NCBI GenBank assembly: GCA_948567375.1
Contig: OX419760.1
Span: forward strand, 5,952,001-6,016,000
Origin: Lunularia cruciata
Lineage: Eukaryota > Streptophyta > Marchantiopsida > Lunulariales > Lunulariaceae
Length of the DNA stretch: 64,000 bases
Direction of reading: 5' to 3'
The notes under the pieces are model-generated. The model did no database searches. It saw only the letters and a list, made by a program, of their open reading frames with translations, and was not told where the DNA came from. Positions 24,541 through 37,128 of the stretch are shown piece by piece (position 1 is the first letter of the stretch; every line of letters begins with the position of its first letter). The position numbers and the translations under genes were made by a program.

Positions 24541-25693
24541 CGGAAATGTCGGCATCAGTTCGCTGCCATTTGAGCTTGCCTTTGGGTGTGTTGGTGCGCT
24601 TGGGTTTGCTCATGGGATTACATGGGCTCCATTATCTGAAAGCTTGTAGGTTAAACCTCCGTTCAGCACAGCACAAAGTTTTCGAGCTCCATTACCCGAA
24701 AGCTGGAAAACTTGTAGCTTAAACCTCCGTTCAGCACAAGGTTTTCGGGTATGCGTAAGATCGTGAGAAGCAAGTGCAGCTGTGGTGGACTTCCAAACCA
24801 GATTTTCAAAAATTCCACTATCCAGGATAATACAAGTTTAACTTCGTTCGTGATCCTTTTGTTCCTTTCCTTAAATCTGATCTTTTCTCATTAATAAAGA
24901 TGGTTTTCATCGCAATTACATCACGCGAAGAGAGTTACTTGATACCATTTCATTTGAATTCAGACTTTAATAAAGGCTATTTTCAGCTTGTTTGTGTTTT
25001 TAAATCTCTTCTCGGTTGACGGTAGGAAATACGGGTAGCGTACATTGGACATGTAGGATATCTACGGGTCATAATAAGTTGAAACCCAGTCGGGCGACAC
25101 GGGAGTCGTCAGATTAGCAGGGGCGACATACCTGAGGGCCTACGCTCCTACAACAGGTCCAATGCTAAAAAATCGAATGGCCGTCCGTCTGCCACGTAGC
25201 GTAGCCTGCCAGTTGGAATACCATACCGTCAGCGTGCGAAGCGAGCTCTGCAAGTCACGCCACGGTCAGCGTGCGAAGAGAGCTCTGCTGCACCTCTCAC
25301 GCTAAACATTCCTGCTGCAAGCACGGGACTCCACGGCAACACCGATCAGTGATAGGATCCTTAAGGTGCCTTATTCAGCACGTGGTGAATCTAAACATTC
25401 GTTTCTGTCTGTGTTTCAGAGCTAAATCGATGACAGTCCTCGTGACTGGATTCTCATAATGGACTGTTAAGAGTCCGGAGTCCATGAAGGCTATGGTGAT
25501 CATGTTCTGAGGGCATAATCAGTCGAGAATTTGGTTGAAGATTGGATCATTTTGATTGCCCGGACCGCAAGAGAGCGCGTGGCACCACATTTGTCAAGGT
25601 CTTCGTCGAACTCGAGACTTAAGAGGTCAAGACGGAAATCAATTCATAGCTGCGGATTCTAATTCAGTGCTGCGAGAAGAGGAAATTGATCTC
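24541..25693 (+). promoter_or_regulatory. Upstream region and probable 5' leader of HCF164
   Basis: Low-copy-looking sequence of more balanced composition precedes the HCF164 start. It holds two local duplications: 24626-24684 with 24686-24748 (about 60 bp, including ACCTCCGTTCAGCACA), and 25226-25250 with 25263-25287 (25 bp, two differences). I found no decisive TATA box or transcription start. The reading frame of exon 1 is open upstream to at least 25556 but contains no ATG before 25694. Confidence 0.5.
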
Positions 25694-27553
25694 ATGACGT
25701 CTTCTCTAGTGACAGCCGTGGGCACAACATGTGTACTTTCTTTACGATCTTGGGGCTGCGGAGGAGGAGTTGGGAAGATCGATTGCGCAGAATCACCCGC
25801 CCTCAGGATTAATAAGGCCAGTTGCGTTCCTGGTGGACGTCCGATTTTTGCTCAGTGGGACTCTCAATCTAGCAGTAAAGTTTATAGAAGTGCTTCGAGT
25901 GATGGAAAGAGCTGGCGATGTTTCTCAGACCTGAAGAGTTCGGAAACAGAGAGCACCGATGCCACAGACTCGTCATCTTCTCCTCCGAGTTGCTGTGTAA
26001 GTCTAGGGGTCTGGTCTCTTACTCTGGTCTCTTAAGGTGCATTCTTTGGTGTTTTGAACTGTTATCGGTAAATCCGATTCTCACAATCCTTCATGCTCAC
26101 AGAATGATGCTGCAGAACAAACCCCTCCTGGTTTACCTTCGGGGGAGAACTCAGCTAGTAGCAGTACCCCAGAGTTTGAGACTTTTGGACCCGGTAAACG
26201 TGGGAATCAGTTCGTGGCCTTCGCTTCCGTGACAGTAGCTGTTGGGTTATTTGCGCTTGGTCGAGTTGGTGGCGCAGGACCAAGCCTACCTCAATTGGCT
26301 GCGAGGTCAATTTCTTATGAAGAGGTACATATTTTTAGTCAAAAGTATTTTGTAGTTTTGGTGATCACAATGTTCCATGGTAAAATTCATTGTTCTATTA
26401 CACGCCTTTGTAGGAAAGACTTCATACACTGAATCAGTAACTCCAATCTGCCTCATAATCCAGTCAAACGCAAACCATGGATTTTTTTACTCTCGCCTCA
26501 ATGCTGAAACAGAGGGGTCTGTATACAGAAGTTATCATTGAAGTAACTTTGGGTCGTTCTATAACTTTGGAGAGTAGTACACAGGACAGGTATAAATTTG
26601 TCATGGACTTTATATGTACATAAAATATAAGATTTGGTTTTTGCAAAAGTGCAGATTGCAAGTCTTGTGTTGATGCCCGTCATGAAACTTCACTCGGTCC
26701 AAGTTACATGCCTGACTGTAAATAGCTTGGCGTCCGGCAATTATATCTGTCTAGAATGTTGAAAATTGAGAGTAATCGTCCTATATTTGGTTCTTGAGTT
26801 CTGGTTTTCAAAATTGTAGTTGGGACCGTTCCATTTGGTAAAGCACGGGAACATTTGGTAAGAGCTGGGAATTACTACTATCAGTAGATTTGGAGGGTTC
26901 ATTTACGAAGTATGAAGTATCAGACATGTGACAGAGGATAATTGTTGTGGTATTCGAGATTTACTGACGAAGTTGTGGTATACATACAGGCTCTAGGAAA
27001 TGGAAGACCCACAGTCGTCGAATTTTATGCTGACTGGTGTGAAGTCTGTCGTGAAACGGCTAAGGATGTGTACATTGTCGAGCAAGAGTTTAAGTAAGCT
27101 TCTTTATTCCACGGGAAAGTCATCAGTTAGTGTCACTTGATCGTTAAGTAAGGGTAGATTGTTTAGTCCCTTTCATGGCACAAGTTTTATCCTCTCTGGA
27201 CGTCAATAAGGTGAGGTGTCCGTCAAAGTTATTTTCTTACTTATGGTTTTGATTGGTTCAGGGATAAAATAAACTTTGTAATGCTAAACGTGGACAACAG
27301 CAAATGGGAAGCAGAGCTAGATGAATATGGAGTGGAAGGAATTCCCCATTTTGCTTTCTTGGATGGAAAAGGTAATGAAGAGGGAAATATCGTAGGGAGG
27401 CTGCCTAAAAAAGTATTGAAAGAAAACCTTGCAGCCCTAGCCCGAGGAGACAGTACAATTCCCCATTCTAGAGTAGTAGGTAAGTTTTCTGCCGCTGATT
27501 CACGACAGGCACCCCCTGTGGTTGGACCTCGCAGCCACAGCCATAATTCTTGA
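25694..27553 (+). CDS. HCF164: HCF164-like thylakoid thioredoxin-like protein, four exons
   Basis: Exons 25694-25996, 26103-26324, 26990-27093 and 27262-27553 join in frame through GT-AG introns of 106, 665 and 168 bp and give 306 residues. Residues 1 to about 100 are Ser-rich, like a chloroplast transit peptide. About 138-155 ([18 protein letters not shown]) is the single membrane anchor. The thioredoxin fold follows, with WCEVC at 191-195 (both redox cysteines present) and the cis-proline in GIPHF near 238. The block [10 protein letters not shown] and [12 protein letters not shown] match the HCF164 family closely. In Arabidopsis, HCF164 faces the thylakoid lumen, receives reducing power from stroma through CcdA, and is needed for cytochrome b6f assembly. 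The start is the first ATG in the frame. The protein is longer than Arabidopsis HCF164 (261 residues) mainly at the poorly conserved N-terminus, so the exon 1 start is less certain than the rest. The gene looks intact. Confidence 0.93.
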
Positions 27554-27744
27554 ACGTTTTGTACAGAATCTCAGATCTCTAGACTCAGGCCTTCCGAACA
27601 TTCTTATTCCAATTTGTTGATGATTCTATGTATAGTAACAGTGGAGCTCTCATTAGAGCCGCGCATTTCACAGCACATTCAAGTGACCAGTTCTTACCCA
27701 ACTAAACTAGATATAAAGTTTGGGACGACATTCGCACACCTGAA
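27554..27744 (+). other. 3' flank of HCF164
   Basis: This probable 3' untranslated region and short flank has no canonical AATAAA. Repeat sequence of element C1 begins about 190 bp after the stop codon, so the poly(A) site is either in this interval or lies within C1 DNA. Confidence 0.5.
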
Positions 27745-30500
27745 GTAGATAAAAAAAGATTGAATTCATGTGTATCCTAATTACTTCCTCCTCTACTCTA
27801 AACTACTTCAAACAACTCATGTAACTCACCTGGCGTAACTTGCACTCCTACTTCAACTACTTTGCATTTAATTTCTTTTTTCACACTACAAAAAAGTTCA
27901 TCTAACTCTAATTTAACTAAATCTAATCTCAGACTCACATTGTCTCCTGTTTCAATCATCTTCCTATCTACTCTCTCTCAAATGAATAAACGAAATTGTT
28001 CATATCCATGTCCTTAGCCTTTGTCGTCCTTGTCTCCTACACTAGTAATTTCAATTTGTGCAATTTCACTTCTTCCAATTTTACTCCTGACTTAGTACTC
28101 AACATCACCTTCATCCTCCCAACGATCTCTCCTACTGATTTTGATGTATTCCCATGAGTTATCTCTGCCTTCAACTTGTTGCGATACATTTGCAATTCTT
28201 CCTCATACTCTGCCTTCAATGTCTCCTTCTCTTCTGTATATTGAATTCATTGAGCCTCCGCACTTCTCACTAGATCCTGCAATCATTCTTCTTCTTGACT
28301 TCTTCTCACAAGCTCTCTTTGCCACACCTGATCTTTCTTTGCTGCCACCAATCTCAAGCTCTCCATCTCTTGCTCCATTACTATTGTGATTGCTTTGGAG
28401 TAGACTACTTTGATTCACATGTCATTGGATTCTCTCTTCAACCTCTTGAATGATGCCTTATAATCCTTCAATTCTTTGGCTTGTTGTTCAAGTTCATCAC
28501 CATGCTTCACAAAATTCTCTTGTAGGTTATTGAAGCTCTTCCTTCCAAGTATGGCATCAACCCAAAATACTTTCACTTCCTCCTCACCTGAGGTTAACTT
28601 CTCCTTCAACCCTGAGATTTCCTCACTCTAGTACTTCACTACACTCAGCTTATCCTTTACTTCCGGATGATCTCGTTGTATCTCCTTCCTCCTATTTTGC
28701 AATTCCTCTAGCAACAAACAAACAAGCTTTGAGAGATACCCCACTCCTCTAAATTCTTCATCCGCTTCTCTTTCTTTGGCTTTGGAAGGTGATTGTTTGA
28801 TTGGTGCCTTACCCCAAAGGCTCAATCTTCGTATCTTCAAATTAACCTTTGAGCTTTCTTTTCTTCATCGGCTCGACATGGTCCTACAATTGGATCTGCA
28901 GACTTTGCTTCGATCTTGCTCCTCTTGGAAACACCAACACCGGCTCCTCTTCTCTCTCCTCTAGTATATCCACCTTGTGCACTCCAAGTATTGACGGTCT
29001 TCTCCTTCCATACATTCAATTGGTGCATGGAACTCCCGATCTTCTTCCTCAGCCCCTTCTTTGACTGATTGCTGTTCTTCGGGCTCCCAATCACTCTCAC
29101 TGCTAGACTCCTTACTCTGCAATGTGAGATCATCTTCTTCTTCTTCTCCTGAGTCTTTTTACTTAAACTTGGCTTCTCCTTCCGATTTTGCACCCAATGA
29201 TAGGTCCACCACCGCTATTTCTTGCTTTGGGTTCCGTATTCTAGTCTTTTGTGGTTGGACGGGCAATATCCCTTCCTTGGGTCTACCTTGCTTCTCCGGC
29301 CTAGAGTTTATCTTTGCAAAGTGTTTATCACTCCCTTGGAGCGACCTTATGTAATACAACTCATCTGCATCTTGATGTAGATTCGGGTGGAAATGCAACA
29401 CCATCTTCTCTTTCTCTTCTGAGCTGAGAAGATTCAATCCCAAATAGAAGTGGACTGCAAATGGCACAAAGTAGTGGGGTGGCATGTTCATTCTCCAATT
29501 CCCAATCATCTGTCCCACTCTTTGTTGAAAGCACTTCACCCAATTCACCTTCTCGCCTGCAAACATTTCGTGAAAAAGCACTACTTGCTACTTCATTACA
29601 AAGGTTGTTTGCTCTAGTTTAAACATTTCCATCAGAGCCCCAACAATACTTTGCCTTATTGGGTCTGCATAACTCTCCACCTTGTATCCGTTCTTTGTGC
29701 AAGGAGCACTAAAAGAATTCTTCACCTTTGCAGTCTCTTTCGAAGGATCACACTTCCAATAGAAGGTGATTCCTCCCACATCCCTTGCTTCTCTTCCCAA
29801 CATGAGTCTCCAATCCGACTCAATCCATTGAGTTAGATTCCCTCTCGTCCTCTTAGTCTTGGGGCCATCTTCACAATTACTGGTACCTATCTCTGTCATG
29901 AAACTTGGAAAATTGAAGTTCCAATTCCAGGCTAGAAAAGTGATCAAAAGTCTATTCAAGACTTTGATCCTCGGCACTACATCTAGCCTAGGAATTGCCA
30001 AACTCCTCACCGCACGTGAAGGAGTCTGTTTACTACCCTTTGTCGGCATCGTGTGTTTCTTCACCCTTGGTTGTTGAAAGATCAAACCCTTGCCTCGGCC
30101 TAAAATTCTAACTCCTTCAAGACAACTATTTAGAGGCATAGGATATTGTCATGACATTTCAAAACTTTCTCCACGAAGTCTTATTCTTATAGCATTCCGT
30201 TATGCGGTCAAGCTTCATTCAATCTTCAATTGACACTCACAAATTCTCCGTGTCTGTTTTCTATCACTCTCCACTTTCATCTTTATCTCAAAGTAACTAT
30301 TCAACATACCTTCTTGATTTGCTAGGCCCGAGGAAAAGTTGTTACAATTTCTTCGGATAAGGTTGATCATCCCATTGCGAGGTAACCTTACTTTGGGTCT
30401 ACCGTCCCATAAGTCCAATCCGAGTCCTTCTTCATCTGACACGAAGTTGACTTCTTTGGGTCTACTTTGAACACATGATTTTTCTATTTTCTTCTTCATT
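27745..30500 (-). pseudogene. C1 ORF3: uncharacterised long coiled-coil protein region
   Basis: It lies downstream of integrase, the position of env-like or extra ORFs in Athila/Tat-type plant gypsy elements. Going downward: a basic N-terminal part with KGSKQTPSRAVRSLAIPRLD (about 30040-29980), a conserved globular-looking domain (29860-29590), a second domain with PPHYFVPFAVHFYLGLNLLS (about 29490-29400), an acidic linker, and a long Lys/Glu-rich coiled coil (28840-27990). No signal peptide or membrane segment typical of envelope proteins was seen, so an envelope role is not supported. Related copies are D (4640-6985) and C2 (45834-47036). It is broken in several places and its function is unknown. 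Confidence 0.65.
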
Positions 30501-31557
30501 AGGCTTCAATTGGTTTTAATGATACATTTCCTTAAAACTCATAAAAAATGAAAAAGTGAGTAAGACATACCCTTTCACTCAAATGTGAGCGTTCCTGCAA
30601 ACATCAGCTCTTCTCTTCTTTACATGTCCGAGTCCAAGGTCCAATATGTTTTGACTCTCTACCTATTCACTCAAGTGGCAAAGGGATTGCCTTCCAATTC
30701 TGCAAGTTGAATAGAGTTATTTTTGTAGATATGCATTACATGATATGGCCTCCTCCACTTGAAGTGCAACTTGCCTAGAAAAATATTTGGCGATTGTCAT
30801 ACAATAACACCAAATCATCCTCCCAAATAACATTATTCACTTGCCATACCTGACTTTACACTAATCTTGTATTTCTTTTGTTCTCTACATTGCATCGTCT
30901 CTTTTCTCTTCTAATCACATTAGTTGCTAGATCCAAAGATCTTGATTTTCTTCCTCTGACAATCGTTCTTCACAAAGGATACAATATGATGGGACTTCAA
31001 ATTCAACGGATGGTATGGGATTCAATCCATATGTTAAGAAATATATAGTCTATTTGGTTGTAAATTTTTTGGTGGTTCTATATGCACACAAAGCTATAGG
31101 TAGCTTTGTATCCCAATCATAAGCATAATTGACTGTCTTCTTGTTCAAAATTTTATGCAACAACCCATTCACCTTTCTATCAGTCCATTCATTTTTGGGT
31201 TGTAAGGAGTCATCTTTTGACGTTTTATTTGGAAGTACTTGGTTAATGCCTCTACAAGTGAGTTCAAAAAATGAGTCCCTCGATCACTAACCAATACCAG
31301 AGAACATCCATAACAAGAAATGATGTTGTGGAAACAAAATTTGGCTATGGTTTTTGCATCATCCCATCTTCAAACATCTTAGTTGCATAGTCAATGCAAA
31401 CCAAGATGTATCTCTTTCTCATGGATCGGGTCATCGGTTGAATGAGACTCACAAAATTAATTCCTCATTTCTCAAATGGGGCCAATGGCAAAATAGGCCT
31501 CAAAGGCCACTGTGTAGTAGCCGTTTAGCTTTCTTGTTCTTTGACATGCATCACAAT

Positions 31558-31930
31558 TATAAAAATATGGAGTTTAGCAATGAAGTTAGTTAAGATTAAC
31601 AAAGTATCAAATACGCTAAATTAATCTAGAATTTTCTATAAGTATCTAGTAACTTTCTTGGGAAGTTTCCTGGTTAGCGTAGCTTAGCTTACATCCTAAG
31701 TAGATAGCTTCTAGAAGGAAACTTTTGGAAGCTTCTAACTAGGTTAGCTTACATGCCAAGTAGATAACTTCTAGAAGGAAGCTTCTTGAGAAGCTTCTCA
31801 ATAGCCTTGTATGCTCTCCATAAATACTAGAGCTGAAGCTCATGCTATGCATTTGGAGCTTTCAAACACTGAAGCATTTCAATGTGGTATTCCATTCTCC
31901 TATTTCTCTCCTTGATCTTGATCTTTGATA
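31558..31930 (+). repeat. A2 5' LTR
   Basis: It aligns with the other A LTRs from TATAAAAATATGG (family TGTAACAATATGG) to CTTTGATA (family CTTTTACA). A TATA-like CATAAATA lies near 31819. Several AGCTTCT/AGAAGCT motifs are present. Confidence 0.82.
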
Positions 31931-34107
31931 TTATTATTAGACTAGGAATGGGATGGATGGAATTTATGGATCACAAATCCAGTTCCATCAAACCATTTGG
32001 ATTTTTGTATCCAACTACTACCTAAACATTGATTCACACAATTCATCATCTCACGCTTTGGGTAAGATGTTTTGAATACAATAACCTTGTCCAAGGATCC
32101 CTTGGTATTTTTGATTGTAACTTATGGAGAATGATGGATGTTTTACATCTATGTCTTAATAAATTAGACCGATTGGAGTTGGTGCAATAGAGTAGTAACC
32201 ATGGTGGAAATGTCCAAGGTTATCATTACTATGTAGTAACAAATTGAGCACCTTTCTTAATTGTTAGATGAACAAGATCATCGATGACAAGAGCACATAG
32301 AGAGAGTACCAATTTGAGAAGGAGAAGACTGAATCTGATTCCCAAAACCTAAGGGGTTCAAAGGTAAGAATCTTTTGGTGTAGTGGAGAATTTTGTATTT
32401 GATTGCAAATGTTATTTTGAGACTACCAATCTTCAAGATGAACAAAAATAGATTCTCTTGGCTTCCAACCAATTGGATGGAGTAGCAAAGCTATGGTAAC
32501 AATTTTGGGTGGAGCAAAGTGAATGGCAAATTGTTACACCAATCTTGACATGGGCAAAATTCAAGATTGCAATAATTGGTCAATTTCAAGCTATAAATGT
32601 CACATGAGCTGCACAAGATAGGAAGGCAGACTTGAAGCAAATTGGCTCTATAAGAAGTTACATCATACAATTCTAGAATACCATCATGCAAATTCCAAAT
32701 ATATTTGAAGGTGAAGCTTTGGATCAATCTGTGAAGAGCTTTAACTCACAAACCATATTAGAGGTAATTATACGAGAGCCACAACACTTGGAGGAAGCCA
32801 TGCGGTTGGCCAAATGCTTTGATTCCTTGGTTGCAACAACTTGGTCTTGATCTTGATCTCCACAAAATCTACCAATAAACTACACATGGGTGGAAGAGTT
32901 GGCACCAATGGAGATTGATGCCATTCAACGGAGATCCCTTGGCACTACAAATAGAGAAAAATTATGATAGAATGATGGTTATTTTTTATTGTTGCCAAAT
33001 TGGACATTGCATTTGCTAAATATCCAGTTAAGAATGAGTGACCTTGACAAGTTACCCAGATGGAGTTTGTGGAGCAGAATGATCAAAGAAACAAGAAATC
33101 TCAATAGAAGATTTTGAACCACCTGCTAGGAACTTGATTAGTTCCAATGGGATCGAAGGCTTGACCTATGCAAATTTGCTTCACTTGCAAGGTATGATAT
33201 CTTATCATGGTTGTAGGATTTTGGTTGATTCAAAAAGTTCAAATATTAATTCTCCATGGAATTAACAAAAGAATTACATATTCCTTTCAAGCTAGTAATT
33301 AGAAGTAGATTGATGATGGTAGATGGTAGAAAGTGTTTTGCATTTCATATCTTGCATCTTGTTACCTTCAAGATTGAGAAAGAGTAATCAATCCTAAGAT
33401 GAGAAGTTTATTTGGAAGGTAGCCATAGAGCAAGTTTTGAGAGAGATGAGTCTCAAGATAAGAAGTTTGTCACAAAAGCAACCATGAGCAAGCTTTGAAG
33501 GGAAATGAGTCCCTAGATGGGAAGTTTGTTAGTGAAACAACCATAGAGCAATCTTTGGAGGAAGATAAGTCTATTTTTGCAATGTGGATCAAGTCTATTG
33601 CACAAGGAGAATATGAGGAGAATTAAAAACCTCATCAAACAATGGTTGATCAAATAGTTTAGGAGTTTACGGACGTGTTGCTAGATGATCTACCAAAGGG
33701 ATTACCCTCCAATTGTGGTATACACTTCAATATTGAGTTGTTACCAAGGAGTACTCTAATGAGTAGATCAATCTATTTGCTCTCGCCAAAGGAGTTGGAG
33801 GAGTTGCAAACAACACTTACTGAGTTTTTGGAGAAGGATTTCATATGACATAGTACATTTCTTTGGGGAAAACCGATATTATTTGTTCCAAAGAAATATG
33901 GAGGATTTCAATTTTTTATTGACTATCATGGGCTCAATAAACAAAAAATTAAGAATTTGTATCCATGGCCTTGAATTGATGAATTGCTTCATCAATTGAG
34001 TGGCACACAATACTTCTTCAAGTTGGATCTTTGCAACGGCTATAGGCAAATCTACATTGATAGAGAGTATGTGCAAAAGCCTATCTTTTGCACAAGGTAT
34101 GAGCATT

Positions 34108-34640
34108 TTGAATGGAGAGTTCTACCTTTTGGGCTAACTAATGCTCCAACAGTCTTCATGGATCAGATGTGTTGGATAGACTATTGGATTGATACATGGT
34201 GGTGTTCCTAGATGATATATTAATCTATAGCGAGACTAAGGCAAAACACGTGAACTATGTGCAAGAAATCCTAAGATGACTACAACAATGGAAATTTTAA
34301 TACAAGAATATTTTCTTGTGAAGAGGAGAATATAATCTTAATATATCATCTAGGAACACCATTATGTATCAATCCAATAGTCTATCCAACACATCTGATC
34401 CATGAAGACTGTTGGAGCATTAGTGAGCCCAAAAGGCTCTTTTCCTCTTTTTGCCAAGGTTATCTTCTTGGGTGATATATTTGCTTGGATGATATATTAA
34501 GATTATATTCTCCTCTTTCATCTTGATTCTCTCTGATTAGATCTTGTGATCCAAGAAGATAACCTCTTTTTGCAAAGGTTATCTTCTTGGGTCATAAGAT
34601 CTAACAAAGAGGATCAAGATAGAAGAGGAGAAAATCAAGG
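34108..34640. repeat. Cluster of nested inverted and direct repeats in A2
   Basis: About 34340-34445 is the reverse complement of about 34125-34235. 34317-34350 is complementary to about 34488-34520. 34500-34562 is complementary to about 34563-34630. CTTTTTGCMAAGGTTATCTT occurs directly at 34447 and 34565. None of the other A copies has this arrangement. Repeated template switching during reverse transcription, or break repair with local copying, would explain it. Confidence 0.8.
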
Positions 34641-36772
34641 CCATTATTGATTGGCCTACTCCAAAGGATGCTATAGAAGGACGTGCATTTAATGGATTGG
34701 CCAGTTTTTTCAAATGGTTCATCCACTATATGCCCATGTGGCCACAATATCGATTGATCTCTTGGGGAAGAACTTGAGTTTTTAGTGGACCACCAAGCAC
34801 AAAGAAGCATTCCAGAAATTGAAACATATAGTATTTTCAAGACCCATTCTTCAACCATATGATCCTCAACTACCTTGTGTGGTTGATTTTGATACTTTTA
34901 ACTTTACGATTGGAGTTGTGTTGCAACAGGACTTCCACATGGATTACATCCCATTGCCTCTGTGTCTTGTTGACTAAATATAACTAAAAGGACTTAACTC
35001 TATTTGAGATTAGAAGCAACTAGCAATGGTATATGCACCAAGTATGGAGGCATTATCTCTTAGGGAAACAAGTGATCATACAAACTGATCACAAACCATT
35101 GTTGCAAACATTACACTTGGAACACATGAAGAGTTGACATCATTGATAGGATGAACAACTACAATTGTTTGATATCAAAATTGAGTACAAATTCAATCAA
35201 TTCCATGTCATCCCTAATCATGATGACCTGATCTGAAATCTTTTCCTCTCATCACAATGGCAATTATGACGGTATCAATTGACTCCAATGTCCAAATTAA
35301 GTTTAAGACAGCTCCACAACAAGATCCTTTCTTTTGGATGGTACAAGGTCATCTCACAACATGCAAAAAGGAGTACAATACCTTCTCCTACAAGGAAGGC
35401 CTTCTATTCTATGAGAACCAAATTTATGTTCCAACCAAGGGTGATCTATGACTTGTGTGCCTCCAAGAAGCCCATGACTTACCAATTGCTGGTCACATAG
35501 ATGTGGACAAGACCTTGGGTACACTCCAATGCAAATGGTAGTGGCCAAACATGACACGAGATGTTTGAGAGTTTGATCTTTTGTGTGAGAGCTGCCAATG
35601 CAAGAAGCCCAACAACCAGAAACCAAGTGGACTTCTTCAACCACTTCCCATTCCATTTGCTTGATGGGAATACGTGAGCTGATCTCAACATATCCTTGCC
35701 CAAGACAAAGCAAGATCACATGATAATTGTAGTGTTGGTGGATAAGCTTAGTAAGAAAATCCATTTGGCACCAACCTTTGATATTGTGGATGCTCCAACA
35801 TTACCATAGATCTACTTTGACAATATCTTTAAGCATCATAGGATGCCACGTGTACTTATCTTTGATTGTGATCCTCTATTCACTAGAAAGTTTTGGCAAG
35901 GACTCTTCTAGATACTTGGCACCAAGCTTGCTTTATCCATTGTCTATCACCTTCAAATTGATGGACAAATTGAATGTGAAAATTGCACCTTGGAAGGTAT
36001 TCTTTGTGCCTTTGTCAATGTTCATCATACCAATTGGGATGAATGTCTTGCAGTTGTTGAGTTTGCATACAATGATTCTAAACAAATAAGCACCATATTT
36101 TTTCCTTTCTTCCTTAATTTTGGCCAAGATCCACTTGTTCCAGATTCCTTTCTTGCTCTTTCTCCATCTCATGTCCCTCATACTTCAACCTTCTTGACCA
36201 CCATATCCCAATCCCTCCAACAAGCCAAGTCTTGCCTCCTTGTTACCCTAAATTGTCAAAAATAATACATAGACCACCATTGCCGTGATCTTACCTTTCA
36301 CATTGGTGATAAGGTCATGCTCTTGTCTAGTAACCTACCCCTCCCACTTGATACCCAAGTCCATAAACTTGGTCCAAATTAGATAAGACCCTTTGATGTC
36401 ACCCAAATCATCTCTCATGTTGCTTATCGACTTGCCTTGCCTTGCCTTGTCATATGCACATCTACCCTATCTTTCACATTTCCAAGTTGAAACCGTTTGA
36501 AACCATCTTCTTTTTCCTCTTGTGTCCAACCTCTTCCTCCTCTCATCCCTATTAATGATTATAAGGAGTACAAAGTTGATTGTATCCTTGCACATTGCCA
36601 CATCTAACAAGGCTGTCAACAACATACGGAGTACAAGGTCCTTTGGAAAGTATATCTCCTTCATAATACCACATGGGAACCTCTTTCTCACCTCCAGAAT
36701 GCTCAAATGGCCATACAAGAGTTTGAAGCTTCATTGGCAATGAGGACATCACCAACTAGCAATGGGGAAATG

Positions 36773-37128
36773 TGTAACAATATGGAGTTTAGTGATGAAG
36801 TTAGTTAGGACTAATGAGGTAGAAAATAGGCCAAATTAACCTAGAATATTCTAGAAGTATCTAGGAAGCTTCCTAGCTATCTTAGCTTAGCTTGTATTCC
36901 AAGTAGGTAGCTTCTAGAAGGAAGCTTTTGGAAGCTTCCCGGTTAACTTGGCTTGCACTCCAAGAAAGTAGCTCAAAGAAGCTTCTTGGGAAGCTTCTCA
37001 AGAGCATTATATACTCCTTATAAATACTAGAGCCAAAGCTCATGCTAGACATTTGGAGTTTTCACACACTCAAGCATTCCAATGTGATCTTCAATTCTCC
37101 TATTTCTCTCCTTGATCTCGGTCTTTTC
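36773..37128 (+). repeat. A2 3' LTR
   Basis: It starts TGTAACAATATGG after a purine-rich AATGGGGAAA tract. A TATA box TATAAATA lies at 37019-37026. The end is diverged (CTTTTC) next to the target duplication. Confidence 0.85.

Larger units (their letters stand above)
31558..37128 (+). mobile_element. A2: A-family chromovirus inserted in C1 integrase
   Basis: This plus-strand element of 5.57 kb has a 5' LTR at 31558-31930 and a 3' LTR at 36773-37128. Near-matching target duplications ACAAT (31553-31557) and ATAAT (37129-37133) flank it, and the C1 integrase zinc-binding region continues on either side. Parts: gag about 32190-33130, protease about 33200-33390, a linker with about three 60-bp units, reverse transcriptase about 33700-34330, a fold-back cluster 34108-34640, RNase H about 34800-35140, integrase about 35440-36480, and a chromodomain about 36550-36720. 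It is heavily broken, more so than A4. Confidence 0.88.

Noticed and set aside
25556-25693. Extension of HCF164 exon 1 upstream of 25694
   Set aside because: The frame is open but has no ATG; it begins with a TTG codon at 25556. ATG at 25694 is the first in frame and starts a transit-peptide-like sequence.
27745-30500. ORF3 as a retroviral envelope
   Set aside because: No signal peptide, transmembrane segment or cleavage-like pattern was seen. Position after integrase alone does not support envelope function.
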